This document shows, one piece after another, positions 54,435 through 64,000 of a stretch of 64,000 bases of DNA. A model generated the notes under the pieces. That model did not search any database. It was not told the origin of the DNA and saw only the letters and a program-made list of their open reading frames with translations. Origin of the DNA: Klebsiella terrigena (lineage in GTDB: Bacteria > Pseudomonadota > Gammaproteobacteria > Enterobacterales > Enterobacteriaceae); assembly GCF_006539725.1 (NCBI RefSeq), contig NZ_BJNO01000018.1, forward strand, positions 1 to 64,000, given 5' to 3'. A program made the position numbers and the translations under genes. Position 1 is the first letter of the stretch. Each line of letters starts with the position of its first letter.

Positions 54435-54842
54435 TTACGGGGCGACTTTGCTTATCTGCTTCACGTCGATTTCCACCGAGTTCCAGTCCTTATCGACCTC
54501 ACCCTGAATTTCGACCGTATCCTTCGGGGTCACGGTGACGCCATTCCAGCGCTTGTGGTCAATATCGACATTCACCGTCCCGGAGGCATCCTGGAATTTG
54601 TAAAGATCGTCGGAAATGCGCTCAACGATTTTACCGCGCAGGGTCACCCAGGTGTCGTCACGCAGGGATTTGGCATTCTCCACCGTCGTCACGCTGCCGT
54701 TCGGGCCCACAAAGCCGCCTTTTTGCGCGGTTGTCTGGCTGGTTTGCGCGGCGCCAGGGCCGGAAAAACCACCCTGCTCGGCGGCCAGCACCGGCATAGA
54801 AACTAAAGCAACGATTGCGGTAATTGCGGCGATTTTCTTCAT
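54435..54842 (-). CDS. ygiW: Periplasmic OB-fold (BOF) protein YgiW/VisP
   Basis: A 135-residue protein with a signal peptide (about 1-20, [20 protein letters not shown]) and a BOF domain (about 60-130; [37 protein letters not shown] split). In Salmonella VisP binds peptidoglycan and is involved in stress and lipid A control; in E. coli YgiW responds to peroxide. The ATG at 54842 is chosen by the signal peptide; the frame runs to 54899. It is divergent from qseBC. Confidence 0.92.
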   Translation of the reverse strand: MKKIAAITAIVALVSMPVLAAEQGGFSGPGAAQTSQTTAQKGGFVGPNGSVTTVENAKSLRDDTWVTLRGKIVERISDDLYKFQDASGTVNVDIDHKRWNGVTVTPKDTVEIQGEVDKDWNSVEIDVKQISKVAP

Positions 54843-54891
54843 GATGTGTTCTCCCTTTATGTTGATATCGTCACTATTAAGCCTGGCAGAA

Positions 54892-54908
54892 CTTAACAAC
54901 TTCTTAAG
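54892..54908. promoter_or_regulatory. PmrA/QseB-type box before ygiW and qseB
   Basis: CTTAAC-AACTT-CTTAAG fits the PmrA (BasR) consensus CTTAAK-N5-CTTAAK with one mismatch. It is 50 bases from the ygiW start and 85 from qseB, so it could serve both divergent units. Confidence 0.6.
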
Positions 54909-54993
54909 CGGAAAAAAGAAATTTTATTGCTGTACAGAACGCGCCGCAACGCGTTTTACTGCGCATACATCCGCGAGCCACAGGAGCAGGCCA

Positions 54994-55653
54994 ATGCGTA
55001 TTTTAGTGGTGGAAGACGACAAACTCATCGGCGACGGCATCAAGGCCGGGCTGAGCAAAATGGGCTTTAGCATCGACTGGTTCACCCGCGGTGAAGAGGG
55101 AAAAGCCGCGCTCTACGCCGCTCCCTATGACGCGGTCATCCTTGATTTGACGCTGCCCGGCATCGACGGCCTCGATATCCTGCGCGAATGGCGCGATAAA
55201 GGTCACCACGAGCCGGTGCTGATCCTCACCGCGCGCGATGCGCTCAGCCAGCGGGTCGAAGGGCTTCGGCTCGGCGCCGATGACTATCTGTGTAAGCCTT
55301 TCGCCCTTATTGAGGTTGCCGCCCGCCTCGAGGCGCTGATCCGTCGCGCCCACGGCCAGAGCAGCAGCGAGCTGCGCCACGGAAACGTCACCCTCGACCC
55401 CGGACGCCTGACGGTCACCCTCGCCGGGGAGCCGCTGGCGCTAAAGCCCAAAGAGTTCGCCCTGCTCGAGCTGCTGATGCGTAACGCCGGGCGCGTGCTG
55501 CCGCGCAAGCTCATTGAAGAAAAGCTCTATAGCTGGGATGACGATGTCTCAAGCAACGCCGTGGAGGTTCACGTGCACCATCTGCGCCGCAAGCTCGGGA
55601 GCGAGTTTATTCGTACCGTTCACGGCATTGGCTACACCCTGGGGGACGCATGA
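54994..55653 (+). CDS. qseB: Response regulator QseB
   Basis: A 219-residue OmpR-family regulator with receiver residues D8-D9, phospho-acceptor D51, T79 and K101, and a C-terminal winged helix (about 125-217; [32 protein letters not shown]). It controls flagella and other genes with QseC. Overlaps qseC by four bases. The ATG at 54994 has AGGAG seven bases upstream; the frame is open far upstream. A PmrA/QseB-like box lies between it and ygiW. Confidence 0.95.
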   Translation: MRILVVEDDKLIGDGIKAGLSKMGFSIDWFTRGEEGKAALYAAPYDAVILDLTLPGIDGLDILREWRDKGHHEPVLILTARDALSQRVEGLRLGADDYLCKPFALIEVAARLEALIRRAHGQSSSELRHGNVTLDPGRLTVTLAGEPLALKPKEFALLELLMRNAGRVLPRKLIEEKLYSWDDDVSSNAVEVHVHHLRRKLGSEFIRTVHGIGYTLGDA

Positions 55654-56999
55654 AGCGGCTGGGTCGGCTAAGCCTGCGCGTTCGTCTGACGCTACTTTTC
55701 TTCCTGCTCACCAGCCTGGCATGGGGAATAGCCTCGTTTATTGCCTGGCAGCAGACCGCCCACAAGCTGGATAAGCTGTTTGATACCCAGCAGCTGCTGT
55801 TTGCCCGCCGTCTGAGCGCGATGAATTTCGATGAGCTGCATACCGCTCCCCCGCAGGTACGGGTGAAAAAGAAGGTCAGGCATGGCCACCTTGACGACGA
55901 CGCGCTGGCCTTCGCCATCTTCACCACCGACGGCAACATGGTGCTGCACGATGGCGAAAACGGCGAAGATATTCCGTGGAATAGGCTGCGGGAAGGCTTC
56001 AGCGACGGCTACCTGCGTAACGATGACGATGAGTGGCGCTTCCTGCAGCTCACCACCGCCGATGGCCGCTACCGCATTGTCGTCGGCCAGGAGTGGGACT
56101 ATCGCCGGGAGATGGCGCTAGATATCGTCACCTCCCAGCTTACCCCCTGGCTGGTGGCGCTGCCGCTGATGTTCCTGCTGCTGATCGTTCTGCTCAGCCG
56201 GGAGCTGGCGCCGCTGAAGCGGCTCGCCCGCACCCTGCGCCTGCGCGCGCCGGACTCGGCGGAATCGCTTAACGTCGATAGTATCCCCAGCGAAGTCCGC
56301 CCGCTGGTCGATGCGCTCAATCAGCTGTTTGCCCGAACTCACGACACCATGATCCGCGAGCGCCGCTTTACCTCCGACGCCGCCCACGAGCTGCGCAGCC
56401 CGCTGGCAGCGCTGAAGGTGCAAACCGAGGTTGCCCAGCTGTCGATGGACGACCCTCAGGGACGTGAAAAAGCGCTGGCGCAGCTGCACGTCGGGATCGA
56501 TCGCGCAACCCGGCTGGTCGATCAGCTCCTGACCCTGTCGCGCCTCGACTCCCTGGCCGCGCTCGAGGACGTGGACAGCGTTACCATCAACGAGCTGCTG
56601 CAGTCGGCGGTGATGGAGATGTACCATCCGGCGCAGCAGGCGGGCATCGAGCTGCGTCTGCATCCGCATGCCGCGCAGGTGACGCACGTGGGTCAGCCGC
56701 TGCTGCTTGGCCTGCTGGTGCGTAACCTGCTGGATAACGCCGTGCGCTACAGCCCGCGCGGAAGCCGGGTGGATATTACCCTCGACGCCCGCGGATTTCG
56801 CGTTTGCGATAACGGCCCGGGTATCAGCGCCGAAGCGCTGGCGCGTCTCGGCGAGCGCTTTTATCGCCCTCCCGGCCAGGATGCGCCGGGCAGCGGACTG
56901 GGGCTGTCTATCGTCCGGCGTATTGCCGCCCTGCACGGCATGACCGTCACCTTCGGTAATGCTCCCGACGGCGGCTTTGAAGTGCGGGTCGGCTGGTAG
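55650..56999 (+). CDS. qseC: Sensor histidine kinase QseC
   Basis: A 449-residue inner-membrane kinase. Two spans (about 11-34 and 160-182) flank a periplasmic sensor; HAMP follows, then the H-box [10 protein letters not shown] with H246, N359 and N363 in the N-box, and G1/G2 boxes DNGPG (387-391) and GSGLGLS (414-420). It responds to epinephrine and autoinducer-3 in E. coli and phosphorylates QseB. The ATGA overlap shows translational coupling with qseB. Confidence 0.95.
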   Translation: MKRLGRLSLRVRLTLLFFLLTSLAWGIASFIAWQQTAHKLDKLFDTQQLLFARRLSAMNFDELHTAPPQVRVKKKVRHGHLDDDALAFAIFTTDGNMVLHDGENGEDIPWNRLREGFSDGYLRNDDDEWRFLQLTTADGRYRIVVGQEWDYRREMALDIVTSQLTPWLVALPLMFLLLIVLLSRELAPLKRLARTLRLRAPDSAESLNVDSIPSEVRPLVDALNQLFARTHDTMIRERRFTSDAAHELRSPLAALKVQTEVAQLSMDDPQGREKALAQLHVGIDRATRLVDQLLTLSRLDSLAALEDVDSVTINELLQSAVMEMYHPAQQAGIELRLHPHAAQVTHVGQPLLLGLLVRNLLDNAVRYSPRGSRVDITLDARGFRVCDNGPGISAEALARLGERFYRPPGQDAPGSGLGLSIVRRIAALHGMTVTFGNAPDGGFEVRVGW

Positions 57000-57105
57000 C
57001 GTGATTATTGCGAAAAAAGCAAAAGACTTTGCACATTTTGCTCATTTTACCGCCCCGCCCTGCGGGGTAAAATAGTCGACAAAATTGAAACGCCAGGGGT
57101 AAAAA

Positions 57106-57687
57106 ATGAGCAACATTCTGATTATCAACGGAGCGAAAAAATTCGCTCACTCTAACGGCCAGCTGAACGACACCCTGACCGAGGTCGCGGATGGGTATCT
57201 GCGCGACGCCGGGCATGATGTTAAAATCGTCCGCGCCGAAAGCGAATACGACGTTAAAGCAGAAGTACAAAATTTCCTCTGGGCCGACGTCATCATCTGG
57301 CAAATGCCGGGCTGGTGGATGGGCGCGCCCTGGACCGTGAAAAAGTATATCGATGATGTCTTCACCGAAGGCCACGGCTCGCTGTACGCCAGCGACGGCC
57401 GCACCCGCTCCGATGCCAGCAAAAAATATGGCTCAGGCGGGTTAATTCAGGGCAAGCGCTACATGCTCTCCCTGACCTGGAACGCCCCGATGGACGCCTT
57501 TACCGATGAAGAGCAGTTCTTCCACGGAGTCGGCGTCGACGGCGTTTACCTGCCGTTCCACAAAGCCAATCAGTTCCTCGGTATGACCGCCCTGCCGACG
57601 TTTATCGCCAACGACGTGATTAAAATGCCTGATGTTCCGCATTACATCGCAGAATATCGCAAGCATCTGGCGCAGATTTTTGGTTAA
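57106..57687 (+). CDS. mdaB: NADPH:quinone oxidoreductase MdaB
   Basis: A 193-residue flavodoxin-fold quinone reductase, the same length as E. coli MdaB. The segment FLWADVIIWQMPGWWMG and the NGAKKF start are conserved. It reduces quinones by two electrons using FAD and NADPH, preventing redox cycling. It lies in an operon with ygiN, 35 bases apart; AGGGGT precedes the ATG. Cytoplasmic. Confidence 0.95.
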   Translation: MSNILIINGAKKFAHSNGQLNDTLTEVADGYLRDAGHDVKIVRAESEYDVKAEVQNFLWADVIIWQMPGWWMGAPWTVKKYIDDVFTEGHGSLYASDGRTRSDASKKYGSGGLIQGKRYMLSLTWNAPMDAFTDEEQFFHGVGVDGVYLPFHKANQFLGMTALPTFIANDVIKMPDVPHYIAEYRKHLAQIFG

Positions 57688-57722
57688 CTAAAGATCTACA
57701 TACAGAAGGAGTTGAGTACATC

Positions 57723-58037
57723 ATGTTGACAGTGATTGCAGAAATTCGCACCCGCCCGGGCCAGCACCATCGCCAGGCGGTGCTCGATCAGTTCGCAAAA
57801 ATTATTCCTGCGGTTTTGCAGGAAGAGGGCTGCCACGGCTATGCGCCGCTGGTTGACCACGCCGCTGGCGTTAGTTTTCAGACCACTTCGCCTGACTCTA
57901 TCGTCATGGTTGAGCAGTGGGAAAGCGTGGCGCATCTCGAAGCGCACCTGCAAACCCCGCATATGAAAGCGTACGGCGAAGCGGTGAAGGGCGACGTGCT
58001 GGAAACCAGCATTCGCATCCTGCAGCCGGGCGTTTAA
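57723..58037 (+). CDS. ygiN: Quinol monooxygenase YgiN
   Basis: A 104-residue antibiotic-biosynthesis monooxygenase (ABM) domain protein. In E. coli YgiN oxidises menadiol to menadione, completing a cycle with MdaB. The fold motifs LTVIAEIRTRPGQ and VMVEQWESVAHLEAHL are visible, with a conserved histidine pair. It follows mdaB by 35 bases. AAGGAG is eight bases before the ATG. A shared bidirectional terminator follows. Confidence 0.94.
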   Translation: MLTVIAEIRTRPGQHHRQAVLDQFAKIIPAVLQEEGCHGYAPLVDHAAGVSFQTTSPDSIVMVEQWESVAHLEAHLQTPHMKAYGEAVKGDVLETSIRILQPGV

Positions 58038-58078
58038 GTCAATAAGTAGATCCGCTGGCCTGCGCTATGCCGGCCAGC

Positions 58079-58106
58079 AAAAAGGGAGCCACTGGCTCCC
58101 TTTTTT
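58079..58106. terminator. Bidirectional terminator ygiN / parE
   Basis: AAAAAGGGAGCC, ACT, GGCTCCCTTTTTT: a stem with A and T runs on both sides, between two convergent genes. Confidence 0.9.
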
Positions 58107-58130
58107 GTATGCTTACCGCGGTCAGCCGGA

Positions 58131-60056
<1,926 letters not shown>

Positions 60057-60632
60057 TTAGCGCAGGCCCAGAAAATCGATAATCTGAGTGAAATGATCTT
60101 CAAAGCCGACAAATGCATGATTGCCGCCCTCCTCTACCGTCTGCCGACATGAAGCGTAGTAGCTAACGGCCTGGCGATAATCCAGCACTTCATCGCCCGT
60201 TTGCTGTAACAGCCAGAGTAAATCAGGCGATTCCAGCGGGTCGATTTGCATGACTTTGAGATCGTAAATATGGCGAGACTCTAGCACATATTGCTGCCCC
60301 GTGTACGGATTCTCATTGAGGCCGAGGAAATTGTTCAGCAGCTCAAACGGGCGTACGGCCGGGTTTACAACCACAGTCGGCAGCATAAAACACTGCGATA
60401 GCCAGGTTGCGTAGTAGCCTCCCAGCGAAGAGCCGACAACGCCCAGCGGTTCCCCGCCGTGCTCGAGAACGATCGCTTCCAGCAGCTCCGCCGCTTCAGC
60501 GGGGAAAACCGGCAGCTCCGGTACCACCATGTTAATTTCAGGATAATTTTGCGCCAGCCACGCCTTCAGCGCCGTCGCTTTAGCCGAGCGCGGCGAGCTG
60601 TTAAATCCGTGTAGATAGAGGAGCGTAGCCAT
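60057..60632 (-). CDS. yqiA: Esterase YqiA
   Basis: A 191-residue alpha/beta hydrolase (E. coli YqiA is 193). The nucleophile is S69 in GSSLGGYYA; the histidine lies in [13 protein letters not shown]. Acts on short acyl esters. It overlaps cpdA by one base (TGATG) and precedes parE by 30 bases, so coupled translation with cpdA is expected. Cytoplasmic. Confidence 0.94.
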   Translation of the reverse strand: MATLLYLHGFNSSPRSAKATALKAWLAQNYPEINMVVPELPVFPAEAAELLEAIVLEHGGEPLGVVGSSLGGYYATWLSQCFMLPTVVVNPAVRPFELLNNFLGLNENPYTGQQYVLESRHIYDLKVMQIDPLESPDLLWLLQQTGDEVLDYRQAVSYYASCRQTVEEGGNHAFVGFEDHFTQIIDFLGLR

Positions 60633-61459
60633 CAGTATCCTTCTGAAGCGATATCCGGGTGAAATTTCACGCCGCTAAGGCGGCAAACTTCGGTCGTCAG
60701 GGTGCCGTCGGGATGCAGATCCAGCCAGCGCCAGCCGGGAGAAACGGTATCCAGCGTGAAGTTGTCGCAGTGCGGCTTAAACTGCACGCAGGTTGACGGC
60801 GTGGCCATCATGCGTCGCCCGCCCCAGTTGAGATCCAGCTCCTGATGAATATGACCGCACAGCAGATGCCTGACGCGGGGAAAGGCGGCTAGCGCGCGAT
60901 CGAGCGCCGCGGCGTTGCGCAGGCTATGCTGATCCAGCCAGCTGCAGCCCGAGGCGAGAGGATGATGATGCAGCAGCAGCAGCGTATAGCGTTCCGGTTC
61001 TGCCGCGAGCTTGTGCTCAAGCCACTCCAGCTGAAAATCGCTTAATTCACCGTGGGGAACGCCGAATACCTGGCTGTCCAGCAGCAGTATTTGCCAGCGA
61101 TCGCCGAGCAAAACGCGCTTGGCGGGGGAAATGCCTGATTCCTGCAGCGTGCTGTACATTGCCGGCTGAAAGTCATGATTGCCCGGCAGCCAGACGCAGG
61201 GCGCAGCAAAACTCGCGATACCCTCAGCGAAGTGCTGATAGGCCGCGGCCGAGTGGTCCTGTGCCAGATCGCCTGTCGCGACAATCAGATCGCACTGGCG
61301 CTGCGAGGCGTGGATGGCTTCCAGCACGGCCTGATAGCTTTCCCAGGTATTGATGCCTAACAGCGTTTCATGTTTTTCAGCAAACAGGTGAGTATCAGTA
61401 ATTTGTAATATCCTGACTCTGGCCTCACCAGCCAAAGGAAGGTTTAACAGGCTTTCCAA
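60632..61459 (-). CDS. cpdA: 3',5'-cyclic AMP phosphodiesterase CpdA
   Basis: A 275-residue metallophosphatase that hydrolyses cyclic AMP, the E. coli length. The metal motif D22-x-H24 (QITDTHLF), D64 (TGDLAQD), N94-H95 (PGNHDF) and later GHIHQE are intact. It starts at a TTG (61459), behind AAGGACACC, as in E. coli. The stop overlaps yqiA. It lies in an operon with nudF and yqiB. Confidence 0.95.
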   Translation of the reverse strand: MESLLNLPLAGEARVRILQITDTHLFAEKHETLLGINTWESYQAVLEAIHASQRQCDLIVATGDLAQDHSAAAYQHFAEGIASFAAPCVWLPGNHDFQPAMYSTLQESGISPAKRVLLGDRWQILLLDSQVFGVPHGELSDFQLEWLEHKLAAEPERYTLLLLHHHPLASGCSWLDQHSLRNAAALDRALAAFPRVRHLLCGHIHQELDLNWGGRRMMATPSTCVQFKPHCDNFTLDTVSPGWRWLDLHPDGTLTTEVCRLSGVKFHPDIASEGY

Positions 61460-61483
61460 ATGGTGTCCTTAGGTTTCACGACG

Positions 61484-61906
61484 CTAACAAACCGGAATCG
61501 CCATCGCTCCATGTGCTAAACAGTATCTCAGCCAGTCGGCTAAGAACTGGTTAATTTGATGCTTTTCGTCGCGTTGATGCAACTTTTTATTAGGATAATC
61601 ATACCGCGCTTTGAAGCGAAAAATCTGCTGACTCGAACACACTTCGGCCACCATCGCGTCATGATACAGGCGTACCGTCATGGACGGTAAACTCCAGTAG
61701 CTCACCGCCGGCGCGGTTTGCTCAATCGACACCAGTGTAGTGTAGCGGGTCGACTCGACGATAGTTAGCCGGTACTGCGCACTGCCCACCTGGTAGCCCG
61801 CCATATCGCCCACTGCATCGGTTCGAGGCAGCAGGCGGCGCAACTGGGCAAAATTGGTTTCACACAGGCGCATCATTTCAGGGAAGTCAGGCGTATAACG
61901 CTTCAT
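61484..61906 (-). CDS. yqiB: YqiB (DUF1249 family)
   Basis: A 140-residue cytoplasmic protein nearly identical to E. coli YqiB across its second half ([20 protein letters not shown] in part). Its function is unknown; E. coli yqiB mutation affects cell envelope traits. The ATG at 61906 is chosen because it matches the E. coli N-terminus ([16 protein letters not shown]); an upstream in-frame start adds three residues. It overlaps nudF by four bases. Confidence 0.93.
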   Translation of the reverse strand: MKRYTPDFPEMMRLCETNFAQLRRLLPRTDAVGDMAGYQVGSAQYRLTIVESTRYTTLVSIEQTAPAVSYWSLPSMTVRLYHDAMVAEVCSSQQIFRFKARYDYPNKKLHQRDEKHQINQFLADWLRYCLAHGAMAIPVC

Positions 61907-62535
61907 TTTGACCACTCATTACGTAAATTGTGATAGTGCAGCTGCAGCCATTGCAGCGCGATGACAGAAGCTGCGTTGTCGATTTTCCCTTCTTCTACCC
62001 ACTGATAGGCCTGCTCCCTGCTGACCACATGAACCCGAATATCCTCATTTTCATCCGCCAGGCCGTGGATGCCTTTTGCCGTCGTCGCATCGACTTCCCC
62101 CACCAGAATCGACAGCCTCTCGCTGGTGCCGCCGGGGCTGGCCAGATAGCTCAGAACCGGTTTTGTCCGGCCGACTTCAAGGCCCGCCTCCTCCACCGCT
62201 TCACGGCGGGCGACCTCCTCGGGCGTTTCGCCTTCTTCAATCATGCCGGCAACCATTTCGAGCAGCCACGGGCTCTCGCTGGTATCATAGGCGGCAATGC
62301 GAATCTGCTCGACCAGCACAACTTCATCACGTATCGGGTCAAAGGGTAGCAAGACGGCGGCGTGCCCGCGCTCAAAAATTTCGCGCGTCACTTCGCCGCT
62401 CATCCCGCCGTTGAACAGACGGTGGCGAAAGCGGTATAAATCCAGCGAAAAAAAACCACGATAAAGCGTTTCGCGTGCAATAATTTCTACATCGTTTTTA
62501 GCGAAGGTAATTCCCTGCTTGTTGGGCTTGCTCAT
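61903..62535 (-). CDS. nudF: ADP-ribose pyrophosphatase NudF
   Basis: A 210-residue Nudix hydrolase (E. coli 209) that splits ADP-ribose and ADP-mannose. The Nudix box runs from G97 to L119 with E103, R111-E112 and E115-E116, and it is intact. It is the first gene of the nudF-yqiB-cpdA-yqiA-parE series, with an intergenic region shared with tolC. Cytoplasmic. Confidence 0.95.
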   Translation of the reverse strand: MSKPNKQGITFAKNDVEIIARETLYRGFFSLDLYRFRHRLFNGGMSGEVTREIFERGHAAVLLPFDPIRDEVVLVEQIRIAAYDTSESPWLLEMVAGMIEEGETPEEVARREAVEEAGLEVGRTKPVLSYLASPGGTSERLSILVGEVDATTAKGIHGLADENEDIRVHVVSREQAYQWVEEGKIDNAASVIALQWLQLHYHNLRNEWSK

Positions 62536-62629
62536 TGTCGGTGTCCTGCGAATTCGAAAGTAGGGATTTATAAGCCGTTTGGCTACCGTTTTACAGTCCG
62601 TATGTTAGATTGGTGCAAATTACCGCCGG

Positions 62630-62648
62630 ATGGCACGTAACGCCAACT
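62630..62648 (+). promoter_or_regulatory. Marbox before tolC
   Basis: ATGGCACGTAACGCCAACT matches the MarA/SoxS/Rob consensus AYNGCACNNWNNRYYAAAY except at one base. It lies 82 bases before the tolC start and also near the nudF start. In E. coli tolC is activated by these regulators. Confidence 0.8.
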
Positions 62649-62730
62649 TTTTACGGCGACAGACTCTATACAATCAGCAGATATATTTAGCTTTTGGGCA
62701 GCGCTTTATGCTTCACAACAAGGAATGCAA

Positions 62731-64000
62731 ATGAAGAAATTTTTCCCCATCCTTATCGGCCTGGGCCTGACTGGCTTCAGCGCCATAAGCCAGGCAGAAA
62801 ACCTGATGCAGGTTTATCAGCAGGCGCGCATCAGCAACCCTGACCTGCGTAAATCAGCAGCCGATCGTGATGCTGCATTCGAAAAGATCAACGAAGCACG
62901 TAGCCCGTTACTGCCTCAGCTCGGTCTGGGTGCAGATTATACTTATACCAACGGCTATCGCGACACCAATGGCCAGGACTCCAACGTCACCAGCGGATCG
63001 CTGCAGCTCACGCAAACGCTGTTCGATATGTCAAAATGGCGCGCCCTGACGCTGCAGGAAAAAGCGGCCGGTATTCAGGACGTCACCTATCAGACCGATC
63101 AGCAGACGCTGATTCTGAACACCGCCACGGCCTACTTTAACGTGCTGAGCGCCATCGATACGCTCTCCTATACCGAAGCGCAGAAGCAGGCGATCTATCG
63201 TCAGTTGGATCAGACCACTCAGCGTTTTAACGTGGGCCTGGTTGCCATTACCGACGTGCAGAACGCCCGTTCCCAGTACGACTCCGTGCTGGCCAACGAA
63301 GTCACCGCGCGTAACAACCTCGACAACGCGGTTGAATCGCTGCGTCAGGTGACCGGCAACTACTACCCGCAGCTGTCGTCGCTGAACGTTGACGGCTTCA
63401 AAACCAACAAGCCGGAAACGGTGAACGCGCTGCTGAAGGAAGCGGAAAACCGCAACCTCTCGCTGCTGCAGGCTCGCCTGAACCAGGACCTGGCGCGTGA
63501 ACAGATTCGCCAGGCGCAGGATGGCCACATGCCGACGCTGGATTTAAACGCCTCTACCGGCGTATCCAACTCCAGATATAGCGGTTCCAATAATTCGACG
63601 CCAGACAACGATGCCGGCCAGAACAAAATCGGCCTGAGCTTCTCGCTGCCGCTGTATCAGGGCGGGATGGTTAACTCGCAGGTGAAACAGGCGCAGTACA
63701 ACTTCGTCGGCGCCAGCGAGCAGTTGGAAAGCTCGCACCGCACCGTGGTGCAGACCGTTCGCTCATCCTTTAATAACATCAACGCCTCTATCAGCAGCAT
63801 CAATGCCTACAAACAGGCCGTGGTCTCTGCCCAGAGCTCCCTTGATGCGATGGAAGCCGGCTATTCCGTTGGTACACGTACCATCGTTGACGTGCTGGAT
63901 GCGACAACTACGCTGTACAACGCCAAGCAGCAGCTCTCAAGCGCGCGTTATAACTATCTGATTAACCAGCTGAACATCAAGTCCGCGCTCGGTACGCTGA
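62731..64000 (+). CDS. tolC: Outer-membrane efflux channel TolC, 3' end outside window
   Basis: The first 423 residues of TolC. The signal peptide is MKKFFPILIGLGLTGFSAIS with cleavage after SQA; the two repeat halves of the trimeric tunnel are visible (LQLTQTLFDMSKWRALTLQEK, and later FSLPLYQGGMVNSQVKQAQ). The segment around 285-300 is variable compared with E. coli, consistent with the surface-exposed extracellular loop. The ATG at 62731 has AAGGAA ten bases upstream. About 70 residues are missing. It works with EmrAB-type pumps such as that at 28925-31484. Confidence 0.97.
   Translation, partial: MKKFFPILIGLGLTGFSAISQAENLMQVYQQARISNPDLRKSAADRDAAFEKINEARSPLLPQLGLGADYTYTNGYRDTNGQDSNVTSGSLQLTQTLFDMSKWRALTLQEKAAGIQDVTYQTDQQTLILNTATAYFNVLSAIDTLSYTEAQKQAIYRQLDQTTQRFNVGLVAITDVQNARSQYDSVLANEVTARNNLDNAVESLRQVTGNYYPQLSSLNVDGFKTNKPETVNALLKEAENRNLSLLQARLNQDLAREQIRQAQDGHMPTLDLNASTGVSNSRYSGSNNSTPDNDAGQNKIGLSFSLPLYQGGMVNSQVKQAQYNFVGASEQLESSHRTVVQTVRSSFNNINASISSINAYKQAVVSAQSSLDAMEAGYSVGTRTIVDVLDATTTLYNAKQQLSSARYNYLINQLNIKSALGTL

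Overview
The window is chromosomal DNA of an enterobacterium, most likely Klebsiella or a close relative (K. oxytoca complex, K. aerogenes or Raoultella). From about 34.8 kb to the right edge it carries the gene order known from E. coli: gss, yghU, yghX, yqhA, exbDB, metC, yghB, yqhC, yqhD, dkgA, ygiQ, ftsP, plsC, parC, ygiW, qseBC, mdaB, ygiN, parE, yqiA, cpdA, yqiB, nudF, tolC. The proteins are close to their E. coli counterparts. The left half is accessory and Klebsiella-like; the cystathionine beta-synthase / gamma-lyase pair is a known Klebsiella trait (mtcBC). I see no tRNA, rRNA, insertion sequence, prophage or CRISPR array.

Layout. 0-3.3 kb: a small periplasmic Met-Met-Lys repeat protein with an apparent frameshift, an orphan OmpR-type response regulator, a secreted small protein, and a membrane-bound ToxR/CadC-like regulator with a FidL-like partner. 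3.9-10 kb: a LuxR-type regulator followed by a complete type 1-like chaperone-usher fimbrial operon (major pilin, chaperone, usher, minor pilin, tip adhesin). 10-15.3 kb: a polar amino acid ABC transporter, divergent from the reverse transsulfuration genes mtcBC. 15.3-17.9 kb: a YidB-like protein, the BON-LysM protein Kbp, and a LysR regulator divergent from an atypical short-chain dehydrogenase.

18.6-28.6 kb: a catabolic cluster whose substrate I cannot name. It has an NCS1 permease, an M20 deacylase, a DUF1028 protein, a RidA protein, a flavin monooxygenase, a LysR regulator, an aldehyde dehydrogenase and a class III aminotransferase. The parts suggest uptake of a nitrogen compound, oxidation, clearance of a reactive imine or enamine, amide cleavage, then amine to aldehyde to acid.

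28.9-34.7 kb: an EmrAB-type efflux pair behind a SlyA-like operator, a putative outer-membrane barrel, three small unknown proteins and a PLP aminotransferase. 34.8-39.5 kb: a glutathionylspermidine/glutathione group (gss, a CPYS thioredoxin-fold protein, yghU) plus yghX. 39.8-64 kb: the conserved backbone: iron-regulated exbBD, metC under MetJ boxes, aldehyde detoxification (yqhC-yqhD-dkgA), topoisomerase IV (parC, parE), the qseBC two-component system, cyclic AMP and ADP-ribose hydrolases, and the tolC gene cut by the right edge.
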